From NCBI GenBank assembly GCA_021811225.1, contig JAJZPJ010000055.1:1-12784 (forward strand): 12,784 bases of DNA, written 5' to 3'. The notes below the pieces were generated by a model, which did no database searches, was not told the origin of the DNA, and saw only the letters and a list, made by a program, of their open reading frames with translations. Position numbers and translations under genes: made by a program. This DNA comes from Pseudomonadota bacterium (GTDB lineage: Bacteria; Pseudomonadota; Gammaproteobacteria; Burkholderiales; Rhodocyclaceae). This document shows positions 1 through 7,209 of this stretch, one piece after another; position 1 is the first letter of the stretch; the number at the start of each line of letters is the position of its first letter.

Positions 1-428
1 AATACACCGGGGTCGTCGTGCGCCGCGACTACGATACCTCTTTGCCCGAACTGACCGGTGATCGTGAGCAACTGATCCAGGCCATCCTCAATATCGCCCG
101 GAATGCCGCGCAGGCGATGGACGGAAAGGGGGAGATCGTGTTTCGCACCCGCGCCGCGCGCCAGGTGACGCTGGCCAAGCGTCGCTACCACTTGGCGCTG
201 GAGCTGCAGGTGATCGACAACGGCCCCGGCATCCCAGAAGAGATTCGCGACAGGATCTTTTATCCGCTCGTCTCCGGCCGCGACGGCGGCAGCGGCCTCG
301 GCCTCACCCTGGCGCAGAGCTTCGTGCATCAGCACCACGGCACCATCGAGGTCGACAGCCACCCGGGCCGTACCTGTTTTACCATCCTGTTGCCGCTGAA
401 CCATGGCAAGAACGAGGCCACAAAATGA
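1..428 (+). CDS. ntrB: Nitrogen regulation sensor histidine kinase NtrB, C-terminal part (5' end outside window)
   Basis: NtrB (GlnL) is the cytoplasmic histidine kinase/phosphatase that phosphorylates NtrC under nitrogen limitation, under PII control. Only the ATP-binding HATPase_c domain is present; the frame is open from position 3, so the PAS and phospho-acceptor histidine regions lie upstream of the window. Counting from the GTG at 18, the N box NIARNAAQAM is at residues 25-34, the G1 box DNGPGIP at 67-73, then FYPLVSGRDGG and the G2 box GSGLGL at about 91-96. PLVSGR with the GGSGLGL block is characteristic of NtrB rather than of a generic kinase. The stop overlaps the ntrC start as ATGA (425-428), so the two are translationally coupled. 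The GTG at 18 is internal and not the gene start. Confidence 0.95.
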   Translation, partial: YTGVVVRRDYDTSLPELTGDREQLIQAILNIARNAAQAMDGKGEIVFRTRAARQVTLAKRRYHLALELQVIDNGPGIPEEIRDRIFYPLVSGRDGGSGLGLTLAQSFVHQHHGTIEVDSHPGRTCFTILLPLNHGKNEATK

Positions 429-1852
429 ACCCGGTATGGATCATCGACGACGATCGTTCGATTCGCTGGGTGTTCGAGAAGGCGCTGGCGCGCGAGGACA
501 TTCCTTACCGCAGCTTCGCCTCGACGGCCGAAGCGCTCTCGGCGCTGGAAGGCGGCGACCTGCCGCAGGTGCTGGTGTCCGACATCCGCATGCCCGGGCA
601 ATCCGGGCTCGATCTGCTGCGCCACATCAAGACGCACTTCCCTGATCTGCCGGTCATCATCATGACCGCCTATTCCGATCTGGACTCGGCGGTATCGGCT
701 TTCCAGGGCGGCGCTTTCGAATACCTGCCCAAGCCCTTCGACGTCGATCAGGCGGTCGAGCTGGTGCGCCGCGCTCTCGGCGAGAGCGCGCGCCAGAATG
801 CGGTGGCCGAGGTCTCCAGCATCACGCCGGAGATCCTAGGCCACGCCGGCCCGATGCAGGAGGTGTTCCGCGCCATCGGACGTCTTTCCCAGTCGCACGC
901 CACGGTGCTGATCAACGGCGAATCCGGCACCGGCAAAGAACTGGTGGCGCGTGCCCTGCACCGGCACAGCCCGCGCGCCGAGAAGCCCTTCATCGCCATC
1001 AATACCGCGGCGATTCCGCGCGACCTGCTGGAGTCGGAGCTGTTCGGCCACGAGCGCGGCGCCTTCACCGGCGCCCAGGCGCAGCGCCGGGGGCGCTTCG
1101 AGCAGGCCGAGGGCGGCACCTTGTTCCTGGACGAGATCGGCGACATGCCGGCCGAATTGCAGACCCGCCTGCTGCGCGTGCTCTCCGACGGCCACTTCTA
1201 CCGCGTCGGCGGCCATCAGCCGGTCAAGGCCAACGTCAGGGTGATCGCCGCCACCCACCAGAACCTCGAAGAGCGGGTGAAGCAGGGCCTGTTCCGCGAA
1301 GACCTGTTCCACCGCCTGAACGTCATCCGCCTGCGCCTGCCGACGCTGCGCGAGCGTCACGAAGACATTCCGCTCTTGGCCAAGCATTTCCTGCAGAAGA
1401 GCGCGCAGGATCTCAAGGTCGAACCCAAGCGCCTGTCCGAGGCCGCCTTGAACTACCTGGCAGGGCTGGAATTTCCGGGCAATGTGCGTCAGTTGGAGAA
1501 CCTCTGCCACTGGCTCACCGTCATGGCGCCGGGTCAGACCGTCGAGGTTGCCGACCTGCCCGTCGAACTGCGCGAGCAGGCGTCCCGCGAAGCTCCGCAA
1601 AACTGGCTCGATGCCCTCGGGGCGGAGGCCGACCGCCTGATCGCCGTGACCCCCGGCAGCGTCTTCGAGCGGCTGTCGCGCGACTTCGAGCGCGCCCTGA
1701 TCCACCGCGCCCTGGCCGCCTCGGGCGGGCGCCGCATCGAGGCGGCGCATCTGCTCGGCATCGGCCGCAACACGATCACGCGCAAAATCCAGGAACTCGG
1801 GATGGAGGATGCGAAAAGTGCGGATAAATCTTCACCTATAATCGACGCATGA
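425..1852 (+). CDS. ntrC: Nitrogen regulation response regulator NtrC, sigma-54 activator
   Basis: NtrC (GlnG) is phosphorylated by NtrB, binds enhancer-like sites and uses ATP hydrolysis to activate sigma-54 RNA polymerase at nitrogen-assimilation genes. The 475-residue product has the full family layout. The receiver domain covers about residues 1-120, with acidic DDD at 8-10 and probable phospho-acceptor D53 in VSDIRMPG. The AAA+ domain has Walker A GESGTGKE at about 165-172, the sigma-54-contacting GAFTGA loop at 212-217, and Walker B FLDE with D236-E237. A C-terminal Fis-type helix-turn-helix (RIEAAHLLGIGRNTITRKI) lies near 440-458. All key residues are intact. The start overlaps the ntrB stop. 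A probable target lies in the same window, in front of amtB. Confidence 0.97.
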   Translation: MNPVWIIDDDRSIRWVFEKALAREDIPYRSFASTAEALSALEGGDLPQVLVSDIRMPGQSGLDLLRHIKTHFPDLPVIIMTAYSDLDSAVSAFQGGAFEYLPKPFDVDQAVELVRRALGESARQNAVAEVSSITPEILGHAGPMQEVFRAIGRLSQSHATVLINGESGTGKELVARALHRHSPRAEKPFIAINTAAIPRDLLESELFGHERGAFTGAQAQRRGRFEQAEGGTLFLDEIGDMPAELQTRLLRVLSDGHFYRVGGHQPVKANVRVIAATHQNLEERVKQGLFREDLFHRLNVIRLRLPTLRERHEDIPLLAKHFLQKSAQDLKVEPKRLSEAALNYLAGLEFPGNVRQLENLCHWLTVMAPGQTVEVADLPVELREQASREAPQNWLDALGAEADRLIAVTPGSVFERLSRDFERALIHRALAASGGRRIEAAHLLGIGRNTITRKIQELGMEDAKSADKSSPIIDA

Positions 1853-1875
1853 GAGTTCTATCCCCAAGCGCGTGA
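1849..1875 (+). other. Possible 8-codon relay mini-ORF between ntrC and birA
   Basis: An ATG at 1849 overlaps the ntrC stop (ATGA, 1849-1852). It opens an 8-codon frame encoding MRVLSPSA whose TGA at 1873-1875 overlaps the GTG start of birA (GTGA, 1872-1875). Neither start has a visible Shine-Dalgarno sequence. This is what one would expect if terminating ribosomes restarted twice to reach birA. A frame this short can arise by chance, so the role is inferred. Confidence 0.3.
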
Positions 1876-2678
1876 GTTCGGCTGCCTCAACCGAAAAGCC
1901 GCTCTCCGTTGCCGCCGTCGCCGCCGAACTCGGGCAGTTGTCCCGCCGTTTCGACCTGGAGGTGATGGCCGAATGCGATTCCACCAATGCCCGGTTGTTG
2001 CTCCAGGCGGAGAGCGGTGCCCCTTCCGGCCGCGTACTCGCGGCGCTACGCCAGACCGCCGGTCGCGGCAGACGGGGCCGCAGCTGGTTTTCGGGCGCGG
2101 ACGACAGTCTGACCTTCTCCCTGCTCTGGCGTCCGCCGCCCGATGCCGCCTTGGCGGGGTTGTCGTTGGCCGTTGGCGTCGCCCTGGCACGGGCTTTCGA
2201 GGGACTGGGATTGCCCGGTATCGCCCTGAAGTGGCCAAACGATGTGCTGTTGAGTGGCCGCAAGCTGGCCGGTGTGCTGATCGAGCTCGCGTCCGGCGCA
2301 CGGCCGCAGGCGGTGGTGATCGGTATCGGGATCAACCTGCGCCGGCCGCCCGACCTGCCCGAGGACCTGAAGTTGACGGCCGCGGCGCTGGCCGACCTCG
2401 GCCTGCCTTTGCCTACCGCCAGCGCCTTGCTCGCGCGGGTGCTAGAGGCCTTGTCCGAAGTGCTGGCCCGCTTCGCCGCAGAGGGGTTCTCCTCGGTGCG
2501 GGATCAGTGGCTGGAGAAGCATGCTCTTCAGGGCTGCGCGGTGCGCCTGCTCTCCGACTTTGCCGAGCCGCTCGAAGGGTTCTGTCGCGGCGTCGATAGC
2601 GATGGCGCACTGCTATTGGCAACGGCGGCGGGAACGCAGCGGGTCATCAGCGGCGAAGTGACGCTGCGGCCGGCATGA
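1872..2678 (+). CDS. birA: Biotin--[acetyl-CoA carboxylase] ligase, catalytic type without DNA-binding domain
   Basis: BirA activates biotin to biotinyl-AMP and transfers it to the lysine of biotin carboxyl carrier proteins. The 268-residue product has ECDSTNA (34-40), the biotin/AMP-binding glycine-arginine loop GRGRRGR (64-70), KWPNDV (120-125) and RKLAGVLIE with K131, corresponding to the conserved ligase lysine, followed by GIGIN. It is the short class I form: there is no N-terminal helix-turn-helix, so unlike E. coli BirA it should not repress biotin genes. GTG at 1872 is the only usable start upstream of the conserved core, because an in-frame TAA sits at 1839 and no other ATG, GTG or TTG lies between. 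The stop overlaps coaX as ATGA (2675-2678), a common neighbour pair in betaproteobacteria. Confidence 0.95.
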   Translation: MSSAASTEKPLSVAAVAAELGQLSRRFDLEVMAECDSTNARLLLQAESGAPSGRVLAALRQTAGRGRRGRSWFSGADDSLTFSLLWRPPPDAALAGLSLAVGVALARAFEGLGLPGIALKWPNDVLLSGRKLAGVLIELASGARPQAVVIGIGINLRRPPDLPEDLKLTAAALADLGLPLPTASALLARVLEALSEVLARFAAEGFSSVRDQWLEKHALQGCAVRLLSDFAEPLEGFCRGVDSDGALLLATAAGTQRVISGEVTLRPA

Positions 2679-3400
2679 CCGTCCTCTGCCTCGACTGCGG
2701 CAATACCCGCCTCAAGTGGGGTCTGAATGCCCAAGGTCGATGGCTGGAGCAGGGGGCGCTGTCGCTCACCGATATCGCTCGCCTGCCCCGGTTGCTCGGC
2801 GCGCTGCCGCGTCCGCGGCGAGCGCTCGCCTGCAACGTCGCGGGCGAGCGGGCGGGCCAGGCGATCGAAGCTGCCGCGGCGAAGCTCGGCGTGCCCTTGC
2901 TCTGGATGGGCAGCCGCGTCGAGCAATGCGGCGTGAAAAATTCCTACGAGGATCCCGGGCAGCTCGGCGCCGATCGATGGGCGGCGCTGGTCGGTGCGAG
3001 GGCGCAGCGCCAGGGAGCCTGCCTGGTCGTCACTGCCGGCACGGCTACGACCATCGACGTGCTCGATGGCGCCGGGGTGTTTCAGGGAGGGCTGATCCTT
3101 CCCGGCATCGATCTGATGCGCGCGGCGCTGGCTGGCAATACCGCCCAACTGCCGCTCGCAACGGGCGAGTTCAAGGCGGTGCCGCGCAATACCGAGGATG
3201 CCATCGTCAGCGGCTGCCTGCAGGCGACGGTCGGCGCGATCGAAAGAATGTTCGCGCCGCTGGCGGATCAAGCCGGTGCCGTCTGTCTGCTCTCGGGCGG
3301 CGCTGCTGAAAATCTCGCGCCGCTGCTGGGCATTCCGTTTCTGGGTAGCGATAATCTGGTCCTTCAGGGACTCGCCCGGATGGACCGGGAACTGGACTGA
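2675..3400 (+). CDS. coaX: Type III pantothenate kinase
   Basis: CoaX phosphorylates pantothenate with ATP, the first step of CoA synthesis; type III enzymes have the ASKHA fold and need a monovalent cation. The 241-residue product has phosphate-1 motif DCGNTRLKWG (D7 to G16), GADRW at 98-102 with D100 as the likely catalytic base, the phosphate-2 region TAGTATTIDVLDG (about 120-132) and GGLILPG (138-144). The length matches the family. Its ATG overlaps the birA stop. With coaE downstream, the window holds the first and last enzymes of the pathway. There is no U-tract terminator after it, only the hairpin-forming repeat at 3453-3483. Confidence 0.96.
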   Translation: MTVLCLDCGNTRLKWGLNAQGRWLEQGALSLTDIARLPRLLGALPRPRRALACNVAGERAGQAIEAAAAKLGVPLLWMGSRVEQCGVKNSYEDPGQLGADRWAALVGARAQRQGACLVVTAGTATTIDVLDGAGVFQGGLILPGIDLMRAALAGNTAQLPLATGEFKAVPRNTEDAIVSGCLQATVGAIERMFAPLADQAGAVCLLSGGAAENLAPLLGIPFLGSDNLVLQGLARMDRELD

Positions 3401-3433
3401 AGCGATTGGCTGCCGGAAAGATGGCGGGGGCTG

Positions 3434-3447
3434 TTGATCTGGGTCAA
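3434..3447 (+). promoter_or_regulatory. FNR/Anr-type binding site upstream of trpB2
   Basis: TTGATCTGGGTCAA matches the FNR-family consensus TTGAT-N4-ATCAA except for one base (G for A at the start of the right half). Its centre, 3440.5, lies exactly 41.5 bp upstream of the start site predicted from the -10-like TATACA at 3470-3475. That is the classic class II activator position. Other CRP/FNR-family proteins with the same half-site (Dnr, NnrR) could also bind it. Confidence 0.7.
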
Positions 3448-3452
3448 CCTGC

Positions 3453-3483
3453 CAGGCCACTGTATTCTGTATACAGTGGCCTG
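3453..3483 (+). repeat. Perfect 13-bp inverted repeat with nested 10-bp palindrome, candidate operator
   Basis: The arms CAGGCCACTGTAT (3453-3465) and ATACAGTGGCCTG (3471-3483) are perfectly complementary around a 5-base spacer, TCTGT. A second perfect palindrome, CTGTATACAG (3467-3476), is nested in it. The half-site CTGTAT therefore occurs at 3460 and 3467, facing an inverted copy at 3471. The repeat covers the inferred -10 region of the trpB2 promoter. TGTATACA-like palindromes are typical of GntR/FadR-type repressor sites, which is my inference here. No T run follows, so it does not look like an intrinsic terminator. Confidence 0.65.
3470..3475 (+). promoter_or_regulatory. Inferred -10 element of the trpB2 promoter
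   Basis: TATACA matches four of six bases of the sigma-70 -10 consensus and sets a start near 3482. There is no recognisable -35 hexamer, as expected of a class II FNR-activated promoter. The element is chosen largely because its spacing to the FNR-type box is exact, and it lies inside the palindrome. Confidence 0.4.
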
Positions 3484-3521
3484 AAGTTTCCGGACGTAAC
3501 CCATAACGAGGAGGAGACAAG

Positions 3522-4874
3522 ATGGCCGCACACAAGGTGATTCTCGACGAGTCGGAGATGCCGACCCACTGGTACAACGTCGTCGCCGACATGCCCAATC
3601 CGCCGGCGCCGCCGCTGGGACCGGACGGCAAGCCGGTCGGGCCGGAACAGATGCTGCAGATTTTTTCCATGCCCATTCTCGAGCAGGAGATGTCGGCGGA
3701 GCGCTGGATCCCGATTCCGGAACCGGTGCGCGAGATCTATCGTCTGTGGCGGCCCTCGCCCTTGTGCCGGGCCGAGCGGCTGGAGAAGATGCTGGGCACG
3801 CCGGCCAAGATCTATTACAAGAACGAGAGCGTTTCGCCGGCCGGCTCGCACAAGCCGAACTCGGCCGTTGCCCAGGCCTATTTCAACAAGCAGGCCGGCA
3901 TCAAGCGCATGACCACCGAGACCGGCGCCGGGCAGTGGGGCTCTTCCCTGGCTTTCGCGGCGCAGATGTTCGAGATCGAACTGCGCGTCTATATGGTCAA
4001 GGTCAGCTACGAGCAGAAGCCGTTCCGCCGTTCGATGATGCAGACTTGGGGCGCCGAGGTTCTGGCCAGCCCGACCAACCTGACCCAGTCGGGGCGCAAC
4101 GCGCTGGCCCGGGATCCGAACAACCCCGGCTCGCTCGGTCTGGCGATCTCCGAGGCGGTCGAGGAGGCGGCCGGACGCGACGATACCAAGTACGGACTGG
4201 GCTCGGTGCTCAATCACGTGCTGCTGCACCAGACGGTGATCGGACTGGAGGCGAAGAAGCAGTTCGAAAAAATCAAGGTCTACCCCGACATGATCTTCGC
4301 GCCCTGCGGCGGCGGTTCGAACTTCGCCGGCGTGGCTTTTCCCTTCTTCGCCGACAAGGCGGCGGGCAAGAAGGTGCGCCTGGTCGCGGTCGAGCCGAGC
4401 TCCTGTCCGACCTTGACCAAGGGACACTATGCCTACGACTTCGGCGACGAATCGGGCTACACGCCGCTGATGCTGATGTACACCCTCGGCCATGATTTCA
4501 TGCCGCCTTCGATTCACGCCGGCGGCCTGCGCTATCACGGCGATTCGCCGCTGGTCTCGCAGTTGCTCAAGGAAGGCCTAGTCGAGGCATTGGCCGTGCC
4601 GCAGGTCGCCACCTTCGCGGCCGGGGTCCAGTTCGCCCGAGCCGAGGGGATCATCCCGGCGCCGGAGTCGAACCACGCGATCCGGGCGGTGATCGACGAG
4701 GCCTTGAACTGCAAGAAGACCGGGGAACCCAAGGTGCTGTTCTTCAACCTCTCCGGTCACGGCCACTTCGACATGGCCTCCTATGACCGCTACCTGGCCG
4801 GCAAGCTCGAGGACTACGACTATCCCGCGGCGGAGATCCAGGCTGCGCTCGACCGCCTGCCCAAGGTCGGTTGA
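3522..4874 (+). CDS. trpB2: TrpB2-type tryptophan synthase beta chain (PLP enzyme)
   Basis: TrpB-like enzymes condense indole with serine on pyridoxal phosphate. The 450-residue length, the N-terminal extension (residues 1 to about 85) and the pattern PLCRAERLEKMLG...YYKNESVSPAGSHKPN place this in the TrpB2 subgroup, not the TrpA-partnered TrpB1 of about 400 residues. K111 in GSHKPN is the predicted Schiff-base lysine. TETGAGQWG follows at about 131-139, and CGGGSNFAG (262-270) is the phosphate-binding loop. No trpA or other trp gene is nearby, so it probably works alone on free indole or a related substrate. The start has a strong GAGGAGGAG ribosome site at 3509-3517. It sits between coaX and the SPOR gene with its own elaborate promoter, suggesting an inserted, separately controlled gene. 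Confidence 0.93.
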   Translation: MAAHKVILDESEMPTHWYNVVADMPNPPAPPLGPDGKPVGPEQMLQIFSMPILEQEMSAERWIPIPEPVREIYRLWRPSPLCRAERLEKMLGTPAKIYYKNESVSPAGSHKPNSAVAQAYFNKQAGIKRMTTETGAGQWGSSLAFAAQMFEIELRVYMVKVSYEQKPFRRSMMQTWGAEVLASPTNLTQSGRNALARDPNNPGSLGLAISEAVEEAAGRDDTKYGLGSVLNHVLLHQTVIGLEAKKQFEKIKVYPDMIFAPCGGGSNFAGVAFPFFADKAAGKKVRLVAVEPSSCPTLTKGHYAYDFGDESGYTPLMLMYTLGHDFMPPSIHAGGLRYHGDSPLVSQLLKEGLVEALAVPQVATFAAGVQFARAEGIIPAPESNHAIRAVIDEALNCKKTGEPKVLFFNLSGHGHFDMASYDRYLAGKLEDYDYPAAEIQAALDRLPKVG

Positions 4875-4914
4875 TTGCTGTTCGGTTCGGCAGTCTGAGG
4901 AGGGATTCGGAGGC

Positions 4915-5583
4915 ATGTCGCGCTTTCGCACCGTCTTCATTCTGCTGATCCTGGCGAATCTGCTGTTCTTCGCCTGGGGGCAGGGCTACTTCGGCACCAG
5001 AAGGGACGGCCGCGAGCCGCAGCGCCTGGCCGAACAGCTGTCGCCGGAAAAGCTGCGCGTCGCTGCGACCCAGCAGGCGACGACCGTTGCCGCGCCGGTC
5101 GCCGCGCCGTCGCCGCCAGGCTGCCGCCAGGTGGGCGGATTGAATGCAGCCGAGATGGCGCGGTTGCAAGCCCAGGCCGGAGCGCAGGCGCCGGACCTGC
5201 AACTGCGCGTCGCAGCCGCCGAGACTCAGCCCGGGGGCTACTGGGTGCTGATACCTTCGCTGGCCGACCGGCTGGCGGCCGAGAAGAAAATGACAGAGCT
5301 CAAGCGCCTCGGACTCGCCGACTATTCCCTGCTGACGGCGCCGGGGCCGGATCAGTTCGCCATCTCTCTGGGTCTGTTCAAGAGTCAGCAGGCCGCCGAA
5401 GAGCATCTGCAGGCACTGATCAAGCGGGGCGTCAGATCGGCGCAGGTCCAGGCGCGCGAACAGCAGGCTGCAGGGGCGCACTTGACGGTGCGCGGCCCGA
5501 GCGATGCGCTGGCGCGCGAGCTGGCGCAACTTCTCACCCCTTTTCCTACGGCCAGCGTGACCGACTGTCCGGCGGGGCACTGA
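4915..5583 (+). CDS. Membrane-anchored SPOR-domain protein
   Basis: The ATG at 4915 gives 222 residues. It is preferred over in-frame starts inside trpB2 because GGAGG (4909-4913) and TGAGGAGG lie just upstream and the product then begins with a membrane segment (FILLILANLLFFAW, about residues 8-21) after a short basic N-terminus. A low-complexity Ala/Pro/Gln stretch (about 48-70) follows. A SPOR-like region at about 108-184 includes GGYWVLIPSLADRLAAEKKM and later FAISLGLFKSQQAAEEHL. SPOR domains bind denuded peptidoglycan glycans at the septum, so the protein probably spans the inner membrane once with its domain in the periplasm. The domain call rests on pattern and context, and the specific role is unknown. 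It ends 2 bp before coaE, implying co-transcription. Confidence 0.82.
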   Translation: MSRFRTVFILLILANLLFFAWGQGYFGTRRDGREPQRLAEQLSPEKLRVAATQQATTVAAPVAAPSPPGCRQVGGLNAAEMARLQAQAGAQAPDLQLRVAAAETQPGGYWVLIPSLADRLAAEKKMTELKRLGLADYSLLTAPGPDQFAISLGLFKSQQAAEEHLQALIKRGVRSAQVQAREQQAAGAHLTVRGPSDALARELAQLLTPFPTASVTDCPAGH

Positions 5584-5585
5584 CC

Positions 5586-6215
5586 ATGAACGTCCTGATC
5601 GTCGGCCTCACCGGCGGCATCGGCAGCGGCAAGAGCGCTGCAGCGACGATGTTCGGCGAGTTCGGTGCGGCGGTGGTCGATACCGACGCCATCGCGCATG
5701 AGCTGACGGCCCCGCGGGGAGCCGCGATCGCCGCCATCCGGGAGGGCTTCGGTGCGGCGATGATCGGTGCCGATGGGTCGCTCGACCGGGGTGCGATGCG
5801 CCGCCTGGTGTTCTCCGACGGGCGGGCCAAGGCTCGCCTGGAAGCCATCCTGCATCCGCTGATCCGCGCCGAGTCCGAGCGCCGCTGCGCTGCCGGCTTG
5901 GCCGCCGGCGCACCCTATGCCGTGCTGGTGGTGCCGCTGCTGGTCGAATCGAAGAACTATCGGAGTCGCGTTGCGCGCGTCGCGGTAGTCGATTGCGCCG
6001 AAGAAACCCAGATCGCCCGCGTGATGGCGAGAAACGGCCTGACCGAAGCGGAAGTGCGCCGCATCATGGCAGCCCAGGTGAACCGCGAAGAGCGGCTGGC
6101 AGCAGCGGATGACGTCATCGTCAATGACGGCGACATCGCTGCGCTGCGCACCCAAGTCGAATCCCTTCACCGCCGGTATTCCGATCTCGCACGAAAAAGC
6201 GGCTCGCCGGGTTGA
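5586..6215 (+). CDS. coaE: Dephospho-CoA kinase
   Basis: CoaE phosphorylates the 3'-OH of the ribose of dephospho-CoA using ATP, the final step of CoA synthesis. The 209-residue product begins with the P-loop LTGGIGSGKS (residues 8-17, with K16 and S17), followed by VVDTDAIAHELTAP (D33 region), the CoA-domain segment HPLIRAESERR and VVPLLVES, and later the lid-like region ending in MARNGLTEAEVRRIMAAQ. Length and motifs are normal. The ATG lies 2 bp after the SPOR stop, so the genes are coupled. Fifty-three bases separate its stop from the zapD start. Confidence 0.97.
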   Translation: MNVLIVGLTGGIGSGKSAAATMFGEFGAAVVDTDAIAHELTAPRGAAIAAIREGFGAAMIGADGSLDRGAMRRLVFSDGRAKARLEAILHPLIRAESERRCAAGLAAGAPYAVLVVPLLVESKNYRSRVARVAVVDCAEETQIARVMARNGLTEAEVRRIMAAQVNREERLAAADDVIVNDGDIAALRTQVESLHRRYSDLARKSGSPG

Positions 6216-6268
6216 GGTTTGGGCGCGAATCGGTCAAAATTGGCCGACTTTTCACTCCTGGCGGGCGT

Positions 6269-7024
6269 GTGATCACTTACGAATATCCTCTCAGCGAGCG
6301 CATTCGCACGCTGTTGCGCCTTGAGTCCCTGTTCGATCGCGCGCAGTATTTCGTCGCCGCCGCCGATGCCATGGATCACCATGTGGCGCTTCTGACGCTG
6401 TTCGAAATTCTCGAAGTCGCCGGCCGCGCCGACCTCAAGTTCGACCTAGTGCAGGAACTCGAGCGCCAGCGCCAGACCCTGCTGTCCTTCCGCAACAATC
6501 CCGAAATTTCCGAAGACGCTCTCGCCGGCGCACTCTATGAGATCGAGCAGGCGAGCGCGCAGATGCTCTCGATGCACGGCAAGATCGGCCAGTACCTGCG
6601 CGAGAACGACTGGCTGATGGCGATCAAGAACCGCGCTGCGATTCCCGGCGGCGTCTGCGAGTTCGATCTGCCCGCCTACCACTACTGGCTGCATCGCGAT
6701 GACGGTGACCGGCGCAAGGATTTGAACGGCTGGTTGGCGCCGATCCTGCCGATCAGCGCGGGGCTGTCGATAGTCCTGCGCCTCTTGCGGGCCTCCGGCA
6801 GGCCCGAGGCCCAGCTCGCCGGCAACGGCGCCTATCAGTTGATGCTGGCCGGTCGAACCGCGCAGATGCTGCGCCTGCGCGTACGCCGCGGCGACCCCTT
6901 CATTCCCGAGATCAGTGCCAACAAATACGCGCTGAACATCCGTTTCACCACTCCCGATGGCGACCTGCGCCCGCGTCCGGCGGAAGTCGATGTCGCCTTC
7001 GAGCTGACCTTCTGCAATCTGTGA
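6269..7024 (+). CDS. zapD: Cell division protein ZapD (FtsZ-bundling, DUF1342)
   Basis: ZapD binds the C-terminal tail of FtsZ and cross-links protofilaments at the division ring. The chosen GTG at 6269 gives 251 residues and an N-terminus ITYEYPLSERIRTLLRLE, where the family normally starts; E. coli ZapD is about 247 residues. A longer reading from the TTG at 6212 adds 19 unconserved residues and is not supported. The N-terminal half is helical (LFDRAQYF, HHVALLTLFEILEVAGRADLK) and the C-terminal half beta-rich, ending in DVAFELTFCNL. The ribosome site is weak. The stop overlaps the yacG start as GTGA (7021-7024). The order coaE-zapD-yacG is widely conserved in proteobacteria. Confidence 0.95.
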   Translation: MITYEYPLSERIRTLLRLESLFDRAQYFVAAADAMDHHVALLTLFEILEVAGRADLKFDLVQELERQRQTLLSFRNNPEISEDALAGALYEIEQASAQMLSMHGKIGQYLRENDWLMAIKNRAAIPGGVCEFDLPAYHYWLHRDDGDRRKDLNGWLAPILPISAGLSIVLRLLRASGRPEAQLAGNGAYQLMLAGRTAQMLRLRVRRGDPFIPEISANKYALNIRFTTPDGDLRPRPAEVDVAFELTFCNL

Positions 7025-7209
7025 GCGTCGGCGGTTCCACTCCCCGCCTGGTGGTTTGCCCCACCTGCGGCAAAGCCGTGGCCTGGGTGACGGAGAACCG
7101 TTTTCGCCCGTTCTGTTCCGAGCGCTGCAAGAAGATCGACATGGGCGCCTGGGCGGCGGAGGACTACCGCGTGCCCGAGCCGCCGCCAGATACCGACTTG
7201 CCGGATTAG
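7021..7209 (+). CDS. yacG: DNA gyrase inhibitor YacG (zinc-binding)
   Basis: YacG is a small zinc protein that binds the GyrB C-terminal region and blocks DNA binding by gyrase. The 62-residue product has the four zinc ligands C13, C16, C32 and C36 (CPTCGK then FCSERCK), followed by the signature KKIDMGAWAAEDYRVP and an acidic, proline-rich tail. The GTG start overlaps the zapD stop, so translation is coupled. The gene is the last of the plus-strand run; the next gene converges on it with 66 bp between, and no clear intrinsic terminator is visible there. Confidence 0.94.
   Translation: MSVGGSTPRLVVCPTCGKAVAWVTENRFRPFCSERCKKIDMGAWAAEDYRVPEPPPDTDLPD

Noticed and set aside
836..1750. Long minus-strand open frame of 304 codons inside ntrC
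   Set aside because: It is the complement of a fully conserved ntrC coding frame in high-GC DNA, with no recognisable motif or ribosome site.
1837..1842. Exact TATAAT at the end of ntrC, as a birA promoter
   Set aside because: No -35 resembling TTGACA lies 16-18 bp upstream and there is no extended -10 TG. The start would fall at the ATG of the mini-ORF, and the bases are also ntrC codons, so chance is likely.
2528..3676. Minus-strand open frame of 382 codons across birA, coaX and the trpB2 promoter
   Set aside because: It runs antisense to well-supported genes and across the regulatory gap; its translation is arginine- and glutamine-rich shadow sequence without domains.
3444..4538. Minus-strand open frame of 364 codons opposite trpB2
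   Set aside because: It mirrors the conserved TrpB2 frame; the composition is typical of antisense shadow in GC-rich genes.
6224..6250. Imperfect palindrome around GGTCAAAATTGGCC before zapD as a regulator site
   Set aside because: One mismatched pair in a 14-bp AT-centred sequence in a 53-bp gap; it matches no known operator and could easily be chance.
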